Positions 18,529 to 28,684 of a DNA stretch of 64,000 bases are shown piece after piece. The DNA lies in NCBI RefSeq assembly GCF_000015165.1, contig NC_009485.1:6963501-7027500 (forward strand). Direction: 5' to 3'. The notes under the pieces were generated by a model that saw only the letters and a list, made by a program, of their open reading frames with translations, was not told the origin of the DNA and did no database searches. This DNA comes from Bradyrhizobium sp. BTAi1 (lineage in GTDB: Bacteria > Pseudomonadota > Alphaproteobacteria > Rhizobiales > Xanthobacteraceae). Both the position numbers and the translations under genes were made by a program. Positions within the stretch are counted from its first letter, which is position 1, and each line of letters begins with the position of its first letter.

Positions 18529-20202
18529 ATGAATTCACCCGCGCCGCGCATCGCCCCTTTCACCTGCGAGAAGCAGCCGGCGACAGGCTCGCGCGGCATG
18601 GTGGTGACCAACCATCCGCTCGCCTCGAGCGCCGGTGCCGAGATGCTGATGCGCGGCGGCAATGCGATCGACGCGGCCGTGGCGGCGCTGTTTGCGCTGA
18701 CGGTGGTCGAGCCGATGATGGTCGGCCTGCTCGGCGGCGGCCTGTCGCATATCCGCCTCGCCGATGGCCGCCACATCGTGCTCGATGGGCTGAGCACGGC
18801 GCCGCTGCGCGCGACGCCAGCGATGTATGACCCGGTGTCCGACGAGATCGCGCTCGCGCGCGAAACCCGTGACCGCCGCAACGTCGTCGGCGCGCTCGCC
18901 GTCGCCGTGCCGGGCGCGCTGAAGGGCTGGTGCGAGGCGCTGACGCGCTTTGGTCGGTTGCCGCTCGCCGAGGTGATGGCGCCGGCGATCCGGCTCGCCG
19001 AGCATGGCTTCGTGGCGAGCGCGTATCTCAACGACTGCGTCCGGCTGGTCGCCGCCGACCTTGCGCGGGATCCTGCTCTGTCGGCGCTGTTCCTGCCCGG
19101 CGGCGAGCCGGTGCGGGCCGGCACGCGCGTCATCCAGGCCGACTACGCCGCATCGCTGCGGCTGATCGCCGAGCACGGGCCGGACGCGCTCTATCAAGGG
19201 CCGCTCGGCGCCGCGCTGGCCGACGATATGGCTCGGTCCGGCGGCTTGATCGACATGGCCGACCTCGCCGCCTACAAGGTAATCGAGCGCGCGCCGGTCC
19301 GCGGCACCTATCGCGGCCATGAGATCATCGGTCCGCCGCCCCCCTCCTCAGGCGGCGTGCACATCGTGCAGATGCTCAACATCCTCGAAGGTTTCGATAT
19401 CGGCGCGCTCGGCTTCGGCTCGGCCGATGCCGCGCATCTGCTCGCCGAAGCGTTGAAGATCGCCTTTGCCGATCGCGCGGTCGCCACCGCCGATCCGGCG
19501 TTCGTCGACGTGCCGGTCGAGCGCCTGACATCGAAGACCTATGCTGACGAGCGGCGGGCCCAGATTGAGATCGGCCGGGCAAGACACTTCGGTCCGGGGC
19601 TGTCCCCGACCGAATCCGCGAACACCACGCATGTCACCGTCGCGGACGCCGAGGGCAATGTGGTCGCCTCGACCCAGACCATCAACGGCCTGTTCGGCGC
19701 CTGCGTGCAGATCCCCGGCACCGGCATGACGGCCAACAACTACATGTATAATTTCGATCCGCATCCCGGCCGCGCGTTGTCGATTGCACCCGGAAAACGC
19801 GTCTTCACCTCGATGGCGCCGATGATGGCGACACGCGATGGGCGCTTGCGCTACGCGCTCGGCCTGCCCGGCGGTCTGCGCATCTTCCCTTCGGCGCTGC
19901 AGGCGCTGGTGAACCTCATCGACCACCGCATGTCCTTGCAGGAAGCGGTGGAGGCGCCGCGGCTGTGGACGCAAGGCGGCGAGCTCGAGCTCGAGCCGGC
20001 GTTTTCGGACAGCGTGGCGCAGGAGCTCGCCGCACGCGGCCATGCGATCAAGCGCGAACCGATCGTGGCCGGCGGCATGAATGCCATCGCCTTCGGTGAT
20101 GACGACGGCTTGACCGGTGCGGCGTGCTGGCGCGCCGATGGCACGCCGATCGCGATCTCCGGCGGGCGCGCCCGCGCCGGGCTTCGCTTCGCCATCGCCT
20201 GA
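18529..20202 (+). CDS. ggt: Gamma-glutamyltransferase family protein
   Basis: 557 residues, close to the family norm. N-terminal MVVTNHPLASSAGAEMLMRGGNAIDAA is the large-subunit signature. Autocleavage should occur before Thr366 in ESANTTHV, which becomes the catalytic nucleophile of the small subunit. GMTANNYMYNFDP and the GLPGG loop follow. No signal peptide is visible, unlike the periplasmic enterobacterial enzyme, so it may be cytosolic. Substrates could be glutathione, cephalosporins or other gamma-glutamyl or acyl compounds. ATG 18529 was chosen although its ribosome site is modest (caggatg context). Confidence 0.88.
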   Translation: MNSPAPRIAPFTCEKQPATGSRGMVVTNHPLASSAGAEMLMRGGNAIDAAVAALFALTVVEPMMVGLLGGGLSHIRLADGRHIVLDGLSTAPLRATPAMYDPVSDEIALARETRDRRNVVGALAVAVPGALKGWCEALTRFGRLPLAEVMAPAIRLAEHGFVASAYLNDCVRLVAADLARDPALSALFLPGGEPVRAGTRVIQADYAASLRLIAEHGPDALYQGPLGAALADDMARSGGLIDMADLAAYKVIERAPVRGTYRGHEIIGPPPPSSGGVHIVQMLNILEGFDIGALGFGSADAAHLLAEALKIAFADRAVATADPAFVDVPVERLTSKTYADERRAQIEIGRARHFGPGLSPTESANTTHVTVADAEGNVVASTQTINGLFGACVQIPGTGMTANNYMYNFDPHPGRALSIAPGKRVFTSMAPMMATRDGRLRYALGLPGGLRIFPSALQALVNLIDHRMSLQEAVEAPRLWTQGGELELEPAFSDSVAQELAARGHAIKREPIVAGGMNAIAFGDDDGLTGAACWRADGTPIAISGGRARAGLRFAIA

Positions 20203-20205
20203 GGC

Positions 20206-21756
20206 TTACGTCCTCTTCCGCATCATCCGCGCGATCGCTTCCCCGATCACGACCGTGGTGAAATGCGTGTTGGCACGACAATCGGCCGGCATGATCGAGG
20301 CGTCGGCGACGCGCAGGCCGCCGATCCCCTTGACAGTCCCGTCGGGATTGACGACGCCATCGGCGTCGGCGAAGCCGCTCATGCGACAGCTGCCGGCGGC
20401 ATGCTGAATATCGCCGGTCACCCGGCGCAGCAGCGCGTCGAGCTCGGCATCCGGCAGCGCGGCCGCCTGCGGCAGCGTGAGTTCGGTATCGCCGAGGCGG
20501 ATCCAATCGGCGATACCCTGTAGCGCCGGCTGCTGCGTGATCACGGCCAGCCGCTTCACCGCGTCCCGCATCCGCGCGATGTCGCGGGGATCGGCGAGCA
20601 TATTCTCGTCCACGATCGGATCGATGGAGGGATCAGGCGAGGCGAGCTTCAGCGTGCCGCGCGAGAAGGCGTTGAAGAGGCCGGCGCCGATCGCGCCGGG
20701 CACGCCGATGCCACGGTGGTTGAACGCGATCAGGATCATGTCGCGCTTGCCGCCCTCGGCCAAGCCGGACGAATAGGTCACGCAGCAATTGGTGTGGCGC
20801 GTGTCGCGGTCGGTCGGACGCAGCGCCTCGCGCAGCTGGATAGTGGTGCGGAACAAGGGATGATCGAAGAAGTGCCGTCCCACCGGCAGATCGCGCAACA
20901 CGGCGATGCCCATGTGCCGCAGCTCGGCCGCGGGTCCAAGGCCCGAACGCAACAGGATCGCCGGGCTGTGGATGGCCCCGGCGCATAGCACGACCTCGCG
21001 CGCCGCGATCTCCCTGGCGCCCTCGCCGTCGAGAAGCACGCGCACGCCGGTCGCGCGGCCATCGCTGATCAGGACACGATCGACCAGCGCGCCGCCGCGG
21101 ATCTCCAGGTTCGAACGGCCTCGCGCCGGCTCCAGATAGGCTTCGTTGGTCGAGATGCGGCGGCCGTTGCGGCTGTTGATGGGATAGCAGGCGACGCCCT
21201 CGCCATCGGGCCCGTTGAGGTCGTCGCACCAGGGATAGCCGCTCGCCAGCGCCGCATCGCGCAAGCCACCGTCGATCGGCCCCCACTGGTCCGCCGGCGC
21301 CCGATAGACCGGCAGCGGACCGCCCTGGCCGTGCCCGTCGCGATCGCCATAAGTGAGGTCGTCCTCGATCACGGAGAACAGCGGCATGATCTCACGCGCC
21401 GACCATCCGGTGCAGCCCTGGGCAGCCCATTGGTCGAACGCCTCGGCCACACCGCGGATCGCGATCTGGCCGTTCATCATCGAGCTGCCGCCGAGCCCCT
21501 TGCCGCGCCAGTAGAACCGCATCTCCTGGCCTGCCACCCGGCGCGACATCAGCTGCGGCCACTGCCACTTCTCCTGGAAGGCCCGATCATGGATGATCGG
21601 GATCGGATTGGGCGTCGCGATCTCCCATGGCACCTCGTCCGCGCGCCAGTCGGCGCCGGCCTCCAGCAGCAGCACGCGCCGTTCCGGCTGTTCGGACAGA
21701 CGCGCTGCGACCGCCGCTCCCGCGGAGCCGCCGCCGACGACAATGAGGTCATACAT
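20206..21756 (-). CDS. GMC family FAD-dependent oxidoreductase (choline dehydrogenase-like)
   Basis: 516 residues. N-terminal dinucleotide fold VVGGGSAGAAVAARL (6-20), GMC signature around GKGLGGSSMMNGQIAIRG (residues about 85-103), GAIHSPAILLRSG (second GMC signature), and a C-terminal active-site region with HAAGSCRMSG and NTHFTTVVIGEAIA. Oxidises an alcohol with FAD. Lies 87 bases downstream of an AtuA-like gene in the same orientation and is convergent with ggt (3-base gap). Together they suggest alcohol or terpenoid-alcohol catabolism, but the substrate cannot be read from sequence. Confidence 0.88.
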   Translation of the reverse strand: MYDLIVVGGGSAGAAVAARLSEQPERRVLLLEAGADWRADEVPWEIATPNPIPIIHDRAFQEKWQWPQLMSRRVAGQEMRFYWRGKGLGGSSMMNGQIAIRGVAEAFDQWAAQGCTGWSAREIMPLFSVIEDDLTYGDRDGHGQGGPLPVYRAPADQWGPIDGGLRDAALASGYPWCDDLNGPDGEGVACYPINSRNGRRISTNEAYLEPARGRSNLEIRGGALVDRVLISDGRATGVRVLLDGEGAREIAAREVVLCAGAIHSPAILLRSGLGPAAELRHMGIAVLRDLPVGRHFFDHPLFRTTIQLREALRPTDRDTRHTNCCVTYSSGLAEGGKRDMILIAFNHRGIGVPGAIGAGLFNAFSRGTLKLASPDPSIDPIVDENMLADPRDIARMRDAVKRLAVITQQPALQGIADWIRLGDTELTLPQAAALPDAELDALLRRVTGDIQHAAGSCRMSGFADADGVVNPDGTVKGIGGLRVADASIMPADCRANTHFTTVVIGEAIARMMRKRT

Positions 21757-21843
21757 CGAATGAGTTCTCGCTTCTGATCGGAGCCTTCACCAGCATGGCC
21801 ACAGCTTGCGCGAGCCGATGCGGGCCGTGAAGCCCCGGAAAAC

Positions 21844-23178
21844 TCAAACCACCAGCATCTCAACGCGGGGCTCGGCCGCATCCTCGGCCACCAGGCAGGA
21901 TGCGACAGCAATGACCTCGCGGGCCGATTTCCACGCCCCGCCACCGCCGGCGGGACCATTGGTGTAGAGCGTCTCGACCTCGTTGCCGATCCTGAGTGCA
22001 TCAGCCATCGTCGCGGTGCGCCCAGCGACCCGAATGCGGACCTCGTAGGGTTCGCCGGCTTGCGCGTGGCCATCGCCATGCAGCGCGTTGACGCCGATCA
22101 GGTCACAGCGCAACTCGCTGACCGGCACGCCGGTCAGCGCCAGCCGCTCGCGCACGATGTCGAGCGCGAGGCGGCCGCGTGCGACTGCGCCAGGGCCGGC
22201 ATAGGAGATCTGGCCTTCCCCGACATAGCAATCGTGATAGCCGACCGAGGTCTTCAGCAAGCCGGTTTTCGGCTTGCCACGGCCGCCCACCACTTTGACA
22301 CGGTCAGGGCCAAGCTCTTCGACGGTGACCTCGGAAAAATCCGCCACCACGTCCGGCTGGATATACTGCGCGGGATCGTGGATCTCGTAGAGCAGTTGCT
22401 CCTTCACGGTCGCGGCGGTGACGCAACCGCCGGAGCCGGCGACCTTGGTGACGATCAGCTCGCCATCCTCGCGCACCTCGCCGATCGGAAAGCCGAGCCG
22501 GGCGAGATCCGGAACGTCCTTCACACCGGGATCGGCAAAATAGCCGCCGGTGATCTGACCCGCGCATTCGAGCAGATGACCGACCACCGTGCCCTGGCCG
22601 AGCCGGTCCCAATCATCCATCGCCCAGCCGAACTCATGAATCAGCGGACCGAGGAACAGCGCCGGATCCGCGGCGCGCCCGGTGATCACGACATCAGCGC
22701 CGGCCGCGAGCGCCTCGGCGATCGCGCGCGCCCCGACATAGGCATTGGCCGAGACGACGCGGTTGCCGAGCCCGGCCATCGTGTCGCCGGTGTCGAGCGC
22801 GACATCCGTCGTCTTCAGCCGCGCCAGCACATCGTCACCGGTCACGGCTGCGATCTTCAGCCCGGTCAGGCCGAGCCTGCGGGCCAGCACGCGCGTCGCT
22901 TCGGCGGCACCGGTCGGATTCGCGGCGCCCATATTAGTGACGATGCGAATCGTGTTGGCCCGGCAGATCGGCAGCACCGCCTGCATCCGTGCCGCCAGCA
23001 TCGGATCGTAGCCGGCGTTCGGATCCTTGATGCGCGCCTGCTGCGCCAGCGCGATGGTGCGCTCGGCGAGGCATTCGAACACGAGATAGTTCAGCGCGCC
23101 GCTCTCGGCGAGCTCGATCGCGGGCTCGATGCGGTCGCCGGAATAGCCGGCGCCGGCGCCGATCCTGACGCTCCGCAT
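21844..23178 (-). CDS. AtuA-like (DUF1446) protein
   Basis: 444 residues from ATG 23178 (MRSVRIGAGAGYSGDRIEPA). Diagnostic stretches of the acyclic-terpene-utilisation AtuA/DUF1446 family: GALNYLVFECLAERTIALAQ, RIVTNMGAANP, VVITGRAADPALFL, GTVVGHLLECAGQITGGYFADP, followed by a C-terminal segment corresponding to the small AtuA-associated domain (LTGVPVSELRCDLIGVNALHG). It is probably co-transcribed with the GMC oxidase. No biotin-carboxylase genes of a full atu pathway are nearby, so citronellol catabolism specifically is not supported. Confidence 0.85.
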   Translation of the reverse strand: MRSVRIGAGAGYSGDRIEPAIELAESGALNYLVFECLAERTIALAQQARIKDPNAGYDPMLAARMQAVLPICRANTIRIVTNMGAANPTGAAEATRVLARRLGLTGLKIAAVTGDDVLARLKTTDVALDTGDTMAGLGNRVVSANAYVGARAIAEALAAGADVVITGRAADPALFLGPLIHEFGWAMDDWDRLGQGTVVGHLLECAGQITGGYFADPGVKDVPDLARLGFPIGEVREDGELIVTKVAGSGGCVTAATVKEQLLYEIHDPAQYIQPDVVADFSEVTVEELGPDRVKVVGGRGKPKTGLLKTSVGYHDCYVGEGQISYAGPGAVARGRLALDIVRERLALTGVPVSELRCDLIGVNALHGDGHAQAGEPYEVRIRVAGRTATMADALRIGNEVETLYTNGPAGGGGAWKSAREVIAVASCLVAEDAAEPRVEMLVV

Positions 23179-23304
23179 GGGCCTCCCCCTGTCTTCTCTC
23201 GATAGGCTACAGGCAGGAGTACGATGCGGCGGCGCACTTGCCAAGGCGACCCGTGAACGCCGGCTCCCTGCCCCGCGATGGCGGCAACATCGCCGGCGCT
23301 GCGC

Positions 23305-24438
23305 TCAGACCGCGGGCGCCAGCGCCGGGGTGTCGTCAGCCCGCGTCCAATCGGTGTCGGCGGGCTCCTCATCGGCCCAGCGCCATTGGTGCCCGCCGGC
23401 CCGTTTGGCGGCGTAGAGCGCGCGATCGGCCTGGTCGATCAGCGCCTCGGTTTCTGCTGTCCGATGCTCGGCGAGCAGAATGCCGGCGCTGGCGCCGATC
23501 TGCACGCGGGTTCCAGCCAGCACAAATGGATCGGCGAGCGAGCTCACAACGCGGCGCGCCAATGCCCCGGCCGCATCGCGGCCCGGCTGCGCTGCCGCAA
23601 CCGGAAGCAGCAGCATGAATTCGTCGCCGCCAAACCGCGCCGCAAGGCCGCTGTCACCGAGGCATTGGCGCAGCCGCGCGCCGACCTGGCACAGCAGCTC
23701 GTCGCCGGCCTGGTGGCCGAACGCGTCATTGATGCTCTTGAAGCCGTCGAGATCGATCGCGATGATCGCCGCGGGGCCATCGAGCCCGCGCAATGCCGCG
23801 ATGAAGGCGGCCCGGTTCGGCAGGCCGGTGAGGAAATCCTGATGCGCCTGGCGGCGCAGCGCCTGCTGCGCCTCGATCCGCTCGGTGAACGCGGCGGTGA
23901 GCCGGTAGGATGTGCCGCGCAGGGTGATCCAGAACAGCACCAGCATTGCAGCGCCCATGCGAAAGACCGGCTCCGGCTGCAGCACACAGGCGATCACGGT
24001 CGGAATCAGCAGCACCGCGGACGAACTCATCACGATCCACGGACTGACGCGCGAGACGATGCCGACGCAGAATGACATCGACAGGCCGAAGCACATCCAG
24101 ATGCCGGGCCCGTCGCCGATCTGAAAGGCGCGGGCCGACAGGCCGCCGACCGCAAGCCCGAACGCGGCGGCGCCGAGGCCATAGAGACGCTCCCAGCGGA
24201 TGATGTCGGCGTCGTCGAGCTGATCGAAACGCGCTGCGAACATCAACAGCTTGACGACGCGGAAGACGCCGATCACCAACAGCGCCATGGTGATGGCGGC
24301 ATAGCCCGGATCGCGGGCGACCCACGCCATCACGGCCCCGATCACGACGGCCCCGGCCGAGATCGTCCCGACCAGCGGCATCGAGCTGTAAAGCAGATGC
24401 GCCAGCTCGCGACGAGTTTCCGAGTCCAATCGTTGCAT
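23305..24438 (-). CDS. Membrane-bound diguanylate cyclase (GGDEF), paralogue
   Basis: About 377 residues from ATG 24438 (GTG 24465 is an alternative). Membrane domain of about six helices (25-190) then DFLTGLPNRAAF and ARFGGDEFMLLL. As in its paralogue at 14744, the I-site RxxD is missing (CLGDSGLAARFGGDEF). Shared features through the membrane part (LLYSSMP against LLYTSLP, RDPGYAAIT against RDPGYIAIT, GLSMSFCVG against GLSMSYCVG) show duplication. Makes c-di-GMP. No obvious operon partner. Confidence 0.9.
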   Translation of the reverse strand: MQRLDSETRRELAHLLYSSMPLVGTISAGAVVIGAVMAWVARDPGYAAITMALLVIGVFRVVKLLMFAARFDQLDDADIIRWERLYGLGAAAFGLAVGGLSARAFQIGDGPGIWMCFGLSMSFCVGIVSRVSPWIVMSSSAVLLIPTVIACVLQPEPVFRMGAAMLVLFWITLRGTSYRLTAAFTERIEAQQALRRQAHQDFLTGLPNRAAFIAALRGLDGPAAIIAIDLDGFKSINDAFGHQAGDELLCQVGARLRQCLGDSGLAARFGGDEFMLLLPVAAAQPGRDAAGALARRVVSSLADPFVLAGTRVQIGASAGILLAEHRTAETEALIDQADRALYAAKRAGGHQWRWADEEPADTDWTRADDTPALAPAV

Positions 24439-24600
24439 CACAGTTCCGTTCGCCAACGCGCGCACTATCGTACCCGCGCCTTAACGAAACCTCGCTGCAA
24501 CTGCGAGGAGCTGCCATGCAGCGATCTTGCTTAAGAGAACGCAAATCGCAGCGTGGCGATCCGACGCGCGGCTGTCTCGGGACGAGACAATGCCGCGCGG

Positions 24601-25434
24601 TCAGCTCGCCCAATTGTCGCGGAATTCCCCGAACAGCGTGATCCCGCCGCAGGCATAGATCGTCTGCCCCGTGATGTAGCTAGCCTCGGACGAGGCCAGG
24701 AAGGCGAACACGCCGGCGATCTCCTCCGGGCTCGCGACCCGTCCCATCGGGATGTGGGATTCGACGACGCCGCGCTTGACGGGATCGCCGGTCCAGGCCG
24801 CATTGATCGGCGTGTCGACCGCACCGGGGCCGACGGAGTTGACGCGAATGCCGCGCCCGGCGAATTCCAGCGCCAAGGTGCGGGTCAGTCCGGCCATCGC
24901 GCTCTTGCTGATCGAATAAGCGAGATAGCCGGGCTTCGGAATGATCTGGTGCACGCTCGACGTGTTGATGATGTTGCCGCCGCCGCGCGCAACGAAATGC
25001 GCCAGTGCATGGCGTGCACATAGCACGGCGCCGTTGAGGTTCACCTCGAGGATGGCCCGATAGGTCGCGACGTCGAGGGCCTCGCTCGGCGACTCCCGCT
25101 GGAAGCCGGCATTGTTGACGAGGCAGTCGAGCTGCGGCCAGCGCTTGAGCACCGTCTCGAACATCGCGGCGATGTCGGCTTCGACCCCGATATCGGCTTT
25201 CACCGTGAAGTGATCGCGCGCTCCATGGCCATGGGCTGCCGAGGCCGCCTGCACCAGGGCCAGGGTCTCGTCCCCCGACGGCGACGGCCCGCCGAAATTG
25301 ATTGCGACATGCGCGCCTTCCTCGGCAAAGCGCACCGCAATCGCGCGACCGATGCCTTGCGCGGCGCCGGTCACCAGTGCGTAATGTCCGGCGAGGCGCG
25401 GCGCGCGTACGGTCGGCGGGGCGGATGGCTGCAT
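24601..25434 (-). CDS. Short-chain dehydrogenase/reductase (glucose 1-dehydrogenase-like)
   Basis: 277 residues, classical SDR: cofactor loop TGAAQGIGRA (about 22-31), NNAG, catalytic Ser in NTSSVHQ, YSISK (YxxxK) and the C-terminal ITGQTIYACGG. An Asn after the second strand (AINFGG) hints at NADP use, but this is weak. Divergent from the FGGY kinase and sugar ABC genes (126-base gap), so it may oxidise the sugar or polyol imported by that system (inference). Confidence 0.87.
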   Translation of the reverse strand: MQPSAPPTVRAPRLAGHYALVTGAAQGIGRAIAVRFAEEGAHVAINFGGPSPSGDETLALVQAASAAHGHGARDHFTVKADIGVEADIAAMFETVLKRWPQLDCLVNNAGFQRESPSEALDVATYRAILEVNLNGAVLCARHALAHFVARGGGNIINTSSVHQIIPKPGYLAYSISKSAMAGLTRTLALEFAGRGIRVNSVGPGAVDTPINAAWTGDPVKRGVVESHIPMGRVASPEEIAGVFAFLASSEASYITGQTIYACGGITLFGEFRDNWAS

Positions 25435-25560
25435 GCTTCAACTCCTCGAATGATCTCGTCTGTCATAGGTTGCAACGACGCGTGCCCGGATGACAAAGCC
25501 GTCGGAACTCTGCTATCGCTCCCCGCCCTTCCATCCCCCGGCACGCGGGCGTGAGACCTC

Positions 25561-27006
25561 ATGTATCTCGGCATCGATCTCGGCACGTCGGCAGTCAAGA
25601 CGATTCTTGTCGACGATGCCCAGCGCGTGGTCGCGAGCCGCAGCCACAATCTGACAATCGACTCTCCCCGCGCCGGCTGGGCGGAGCAGGATCCCGGCGC
25701 ATGGATCGCCGCGGTGTTCGCGACCTTGGATGCGCTCAAGGCCGATCATGCCGGCGCACTGGCCGAGGTCGACGGCATCGGCCTGTCCGGCCAGATGCAC
25801 GGGCCGGTGCTGCTCGACGCCGGCATGACGCCCCTGCGATCCTGCATCCTCTGGAACGACGGCCGCGCGGCGGCCGAATGCGCTGTGCTGGAACAGCGCT
25901 GGCCCGCGTTGCGCCAGGTCACCGGCAACAAGGCGATGCCCGGCTTCGCCGCCCCGAAGCTGGTATGGATTGCGAACCACGAGAAGGCGATCTTCGACGC
26001 CATCCACCTCGTGCTGCTGCCGAAGGCCTATGTCCGGCTCGTGCTTTCAGGCGAGGCGATCGAGGACGTTTCCGACGCGTCGGGCTCGCTGTGGCTCGAT
26101 GTCCATAAGCGGGATTGGTCGGACGCGGGACTCGCGGCGACCGGCCTGTCACGCGCGCAGATGCCGCGCCTCGTCGAAGGCTGCGCGCCGGCCGGCCGGC
26201 TGCGCCCGGAGCTCGCGGCGCGCTGGGGCATGACGAAGCGCCCGCTCATCGCCGGAGGCGCCGGCGACAATCCGGCGGGCGCGATCGGCATCGGCGCGAT
26301 CCGGCCCGGCGCCACCTTCATCACGCTCGGCACATCGGGCGCCGTGATCACGCCGGTCGAGACCGTCAACGCCAATCCGGATCGCGTCGTCCACACCTTC
26401 TGTCATGCCGTCCCGGCGCTGTGGCTGCAGGCCGGCGCAATGTTGTCGGCCGCCTCCTGCCTTGCCTGGATCGCGCGACTGCTCGGCGCCTCAGAGGCTG
26501 ATCTGCTGGCGCCGCTCGGCGCCTGCCCCGCAGCGCCGTCGCCGGTCAGCTTCCTGCCCTATCTTGCCGGCGAGCGGACGCCGCATGACGACGCCAATGT
26601 GCGCGGACTGCTCGACGGGCTGAGCCATGCCACCGACCGCAGCGCGATCGTACAGGCCGTGCTCGAAGGCATCGCCTTCGCGCTGGCCGATTGCCGCGAC
26701 GCGCTGACCGATACGGGCCTGGCGATCGCGGAAGCGGATGCGATCGGCGGCGGCTCGCGCTCCGACCTCTGGCTTGCGATCCTGGCCAATGTGCTGAACA
26801 TCCCGATTCACCGGCTCGCCGAAGGCGAGACCGGCGCAGCCTTTGGTGCGGCGCGGCTCGCGCGCCTCGCGGTCACCGGCGAGACGATCGCGAGCGTGTG
26901 CACGCCGCCGGCGCGGGTGCGGAGCTTCGCGCCGGATCACAGGCTCTCGGCAGACTATGCCGAGCGGCTGCCGCAGTGGCGCCGGCTCTATCGGCGCCAG
27001 GACTGA
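25561..27006 (+). CDS. xylB: FGGY-family carbohydrate kinase, xylulokinase-like
   Basis: 481 residues. N-terminal phosphate-binding loop MYLGIDLGTSAVK, GLSGQMHGPVLLD (typical of xylulokinase, with the substrate-binding MHG), catalytic-base region AGGAGDNPAGAIGIG, FLPYLAGERTPHDDANVRG and the adenosine loop GGGSRSDLW. Phosphorylates D-xylulose or a related ketose or polyol. Located between an SDR dehydrogenase and a sugar ABC importer on the same strand, fitting dehydrogenase-plus-kinase pentose or pentitol use. No xylose isomerase gene is in the window. Confidence 0.88.
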   Translation: MYLGIDLGTSAVKTILVDDAQRVVASRSHNLTIDSPRAGWAEQDPGAWIAAVFATLDALKADHAGALAEVDGIGLSGQMHGPVLLDAGMTPLRSCILWNDGRAAAECAVLEQRWPALRQVTGNKAMPGFAAPKLVWIANHEKAIFDAIHLVLLPKAYVRLVLSGEAIEDVSDASGSLWLDVHKRDWSDAGLAATGLSRAQMPRLVEGCAPAGRLRPELAARWGMTKRPLIAGGAGDNPAGAIGIGAIRPGATFITLGTSGAVITPVETVNANPDRVVHTFCHAVPALWLQAGAMLSAASCLAWIARLLGASEADLLAPLGACPAAPSPVSFLPYLAGERTPHDDANVRGLLDGLSHATDRSAIVQAVLEGIAFALADCRDALTDTGLAIAEADAIGGGSRSDLWLAILANVLNIPIHRLAEGETGAAFGAARLARLAVTGETIASVCTPPARVRSFAPDHRLSADYAERLPQWRRLYRRQD

Positions 27007-27160
27007 ACCCCGTTCGCAAGCGCCACAGCTGATCACGTCAACCTGCGATAGCCCGTTGTCTTTGATATTGTATTCGGCAACAGCCTCTAGTTTAATGCCG
27101 ACCCCCGCGCCTGCTATCAACGAGCCGCGGCAATGAAGTGGACGTGCGTTGGGAGGCACG

Positions 27161-28684
27161 ATGAGCGGTCCGATCCTCGAGATGCGCGGGGTGTCGAAAT
27201 CATTCTTCGGCATCAAGGCCCTGCAGAAGGTCGATCTGACCGTCTATGCCGGTGAAGTCCATGCTCTGATGGGCGAAAACGGCGCCGGCAAATCCACGCT
27301 CATGAAGATTCTCTCCGGCGCCTATCGGCCCGATCCGGGCGGCGAGATCCGGATCGACGGGCACCCGGTGCGCATCGAGGGACCGCTCGGCGGCCGCGCC
27401 GCGGGCATTTCCATCATCTACCAGGAGTTGTCACTGGCGCCAAACTTGACGGTCGCGGAGAATATCTATCTCGGCCGCGAAGTGTCGCAATCGGGCCTGT
27501 TGGCACGCGGGGCGATGCGCGAGGGCGTCGGTCCGATCCTGACGCGGCTGGGTGCTGATTTTGCAGCCTCGACGCTGGTCGCCGAGCTGTCGATGGGCCA
27601 GCGCCAGCTGGTCGAGATCGCCCGCGCGCTGCATGCGCGCTCCAAGATCCTGATCATGGACGAGCCGACCACATCGCTCTCGGCCGGCGAGAGCGAGAAA
27701 CTGTTCGCGCTGATCCGCCAGCTGCGCGCCGAAGGGCTCGCGATCATCTATATCTCGCACCGCATGGACGAGGTCTATGCGCTCGGCGACCGCGTCACCG
27801 TGCTGCGCGACGGCCGCCTCGTCGGCTCGCTGGATAAGCCGGAGATCCGCGCCGACAGCATCGTCCGCATGATGGTCGGACGCGACGTGTCGTCGTTCTA
27901 CAAGAAGGATCACGATCCGCATGCCAAGCGCGACCGCCCGGTGCTCACCGCGGTCGATCTCGGCGACGGCCATCGCGTCAAGGGCTGCTCGCTCACCGTG
28001 CATGCCGGCGAGGTCGTCGGCCTCGCCGGGCTGATCGGCGCCGGGCGCACCGAGCTCGCTCATCTGATCATCGGCGCCACGCCGAAGATGACCGGCCATG
28101 TCACGCTCGACGGCGAGCGGATCGAGATCGAGACGCCGCGCGACGCGCTTGACGCCGGCATCGCCTATCTCACCGAGGACCGCAAGGCGCTCGGCCTGTT
28201 CCTCGACATGTCCTGCGCCGACAACATCAACCTCGCAGTGATCGGGCGCGATGCGCGACTCGGCGGCGTTCTGGATCGCGACAAAGCGCGCCTGCGGGCC
28301 GACGAGGCGTTCAGCGCGCTCGGCATCCGGGCGCCCAATCCGGGCGTCACTGTCGGCGGCCTGTCGGGCGGCAACCAGCAGAAGGTGCTGCTGTCGCGCC
28401 TGCTCGCAACCGCGCCGAAAGTGCTGATCCTGGACGAGCCGACGCGCGGCGTCGACGTCGGGGCCAAGTCCGAGATCTATTCGATCATCGACAATCTCGC
28501 CAAGTCGGGTACCGCGATCCTGGTGATCTCCTCCGACCTGCCCGAGATTCTCGGCATCTGCGACCGCGTGCTGGTGATGCGCTGCGGCCAACTCGCCGGC
28601 GAGCTGCAACAGAGCGCAACAACTCCCATCACCCAGGAAGACATCATGGCACTGGCCACCGGGACGGAGCACGTCCATGCCTGA
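27161..28684 (+). CDS. Sugar ABC importer ATPase, tandem NBD (RbsA/XylG/MglA type)
   Basis: 507 residues from ATG 27161, preceded by a strong GGGAGG site. Two fused nucleotide-binding domains: first with GENGAGKSTLMK, LSMGQRQLVEIARAL and LIMDEPT; second with the degenerate P-loop GLIGAGRTEL typical of this class, LSGGNQQKVLLSRLL and LILDEPTRGVDVGAK. Energises uptake of a monosaccharide together with the permease and binding protein downstream. Overlaps the permease gene by 8 bases. Confidence 0.93.
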   Translation: MSGPILEMRGVSKSFFGIKALQKVDLTVYAGEVHALMGENGAGKSTLMKILSGAYRPDPGGEIRIDGHPVRIEGPLGGRAAGISIIYQELSLAPNLTVAENIYLGREVSQSGLLARGAMREGVGPILTRLGADFAASTLVAELSMGQRQLVEIARALHARSKILIMDEPTTSLSAGESEKLFALIRQLRAEGLAIIYISHRMDEVYALGDRVTVLRDGRLVGSLDKPEIRADSIVRMMVGRDVSSFYKKDHDPHAKRDRPVLTAVDLGDGHRVKGCSLTVHAGEVVGLAGLIGAGRTELAHLIIGATPKMTGHVTLDGERIEIETPRDALDAGIAYLTEDRKALGLFLDMSCADNINLAVIGRDARLGGVLDRDKARLRADEAFSALGIRAPNPGVTVGGLSGGNQQKVLLSRLLATAPKVLILDEPTRGVDVGAKSEIYSIIDNLAKSGTAILVISSDLPEILGICDRVLVMRCGQLAGELQQSATTPITQEDIMALATGTEHVHA

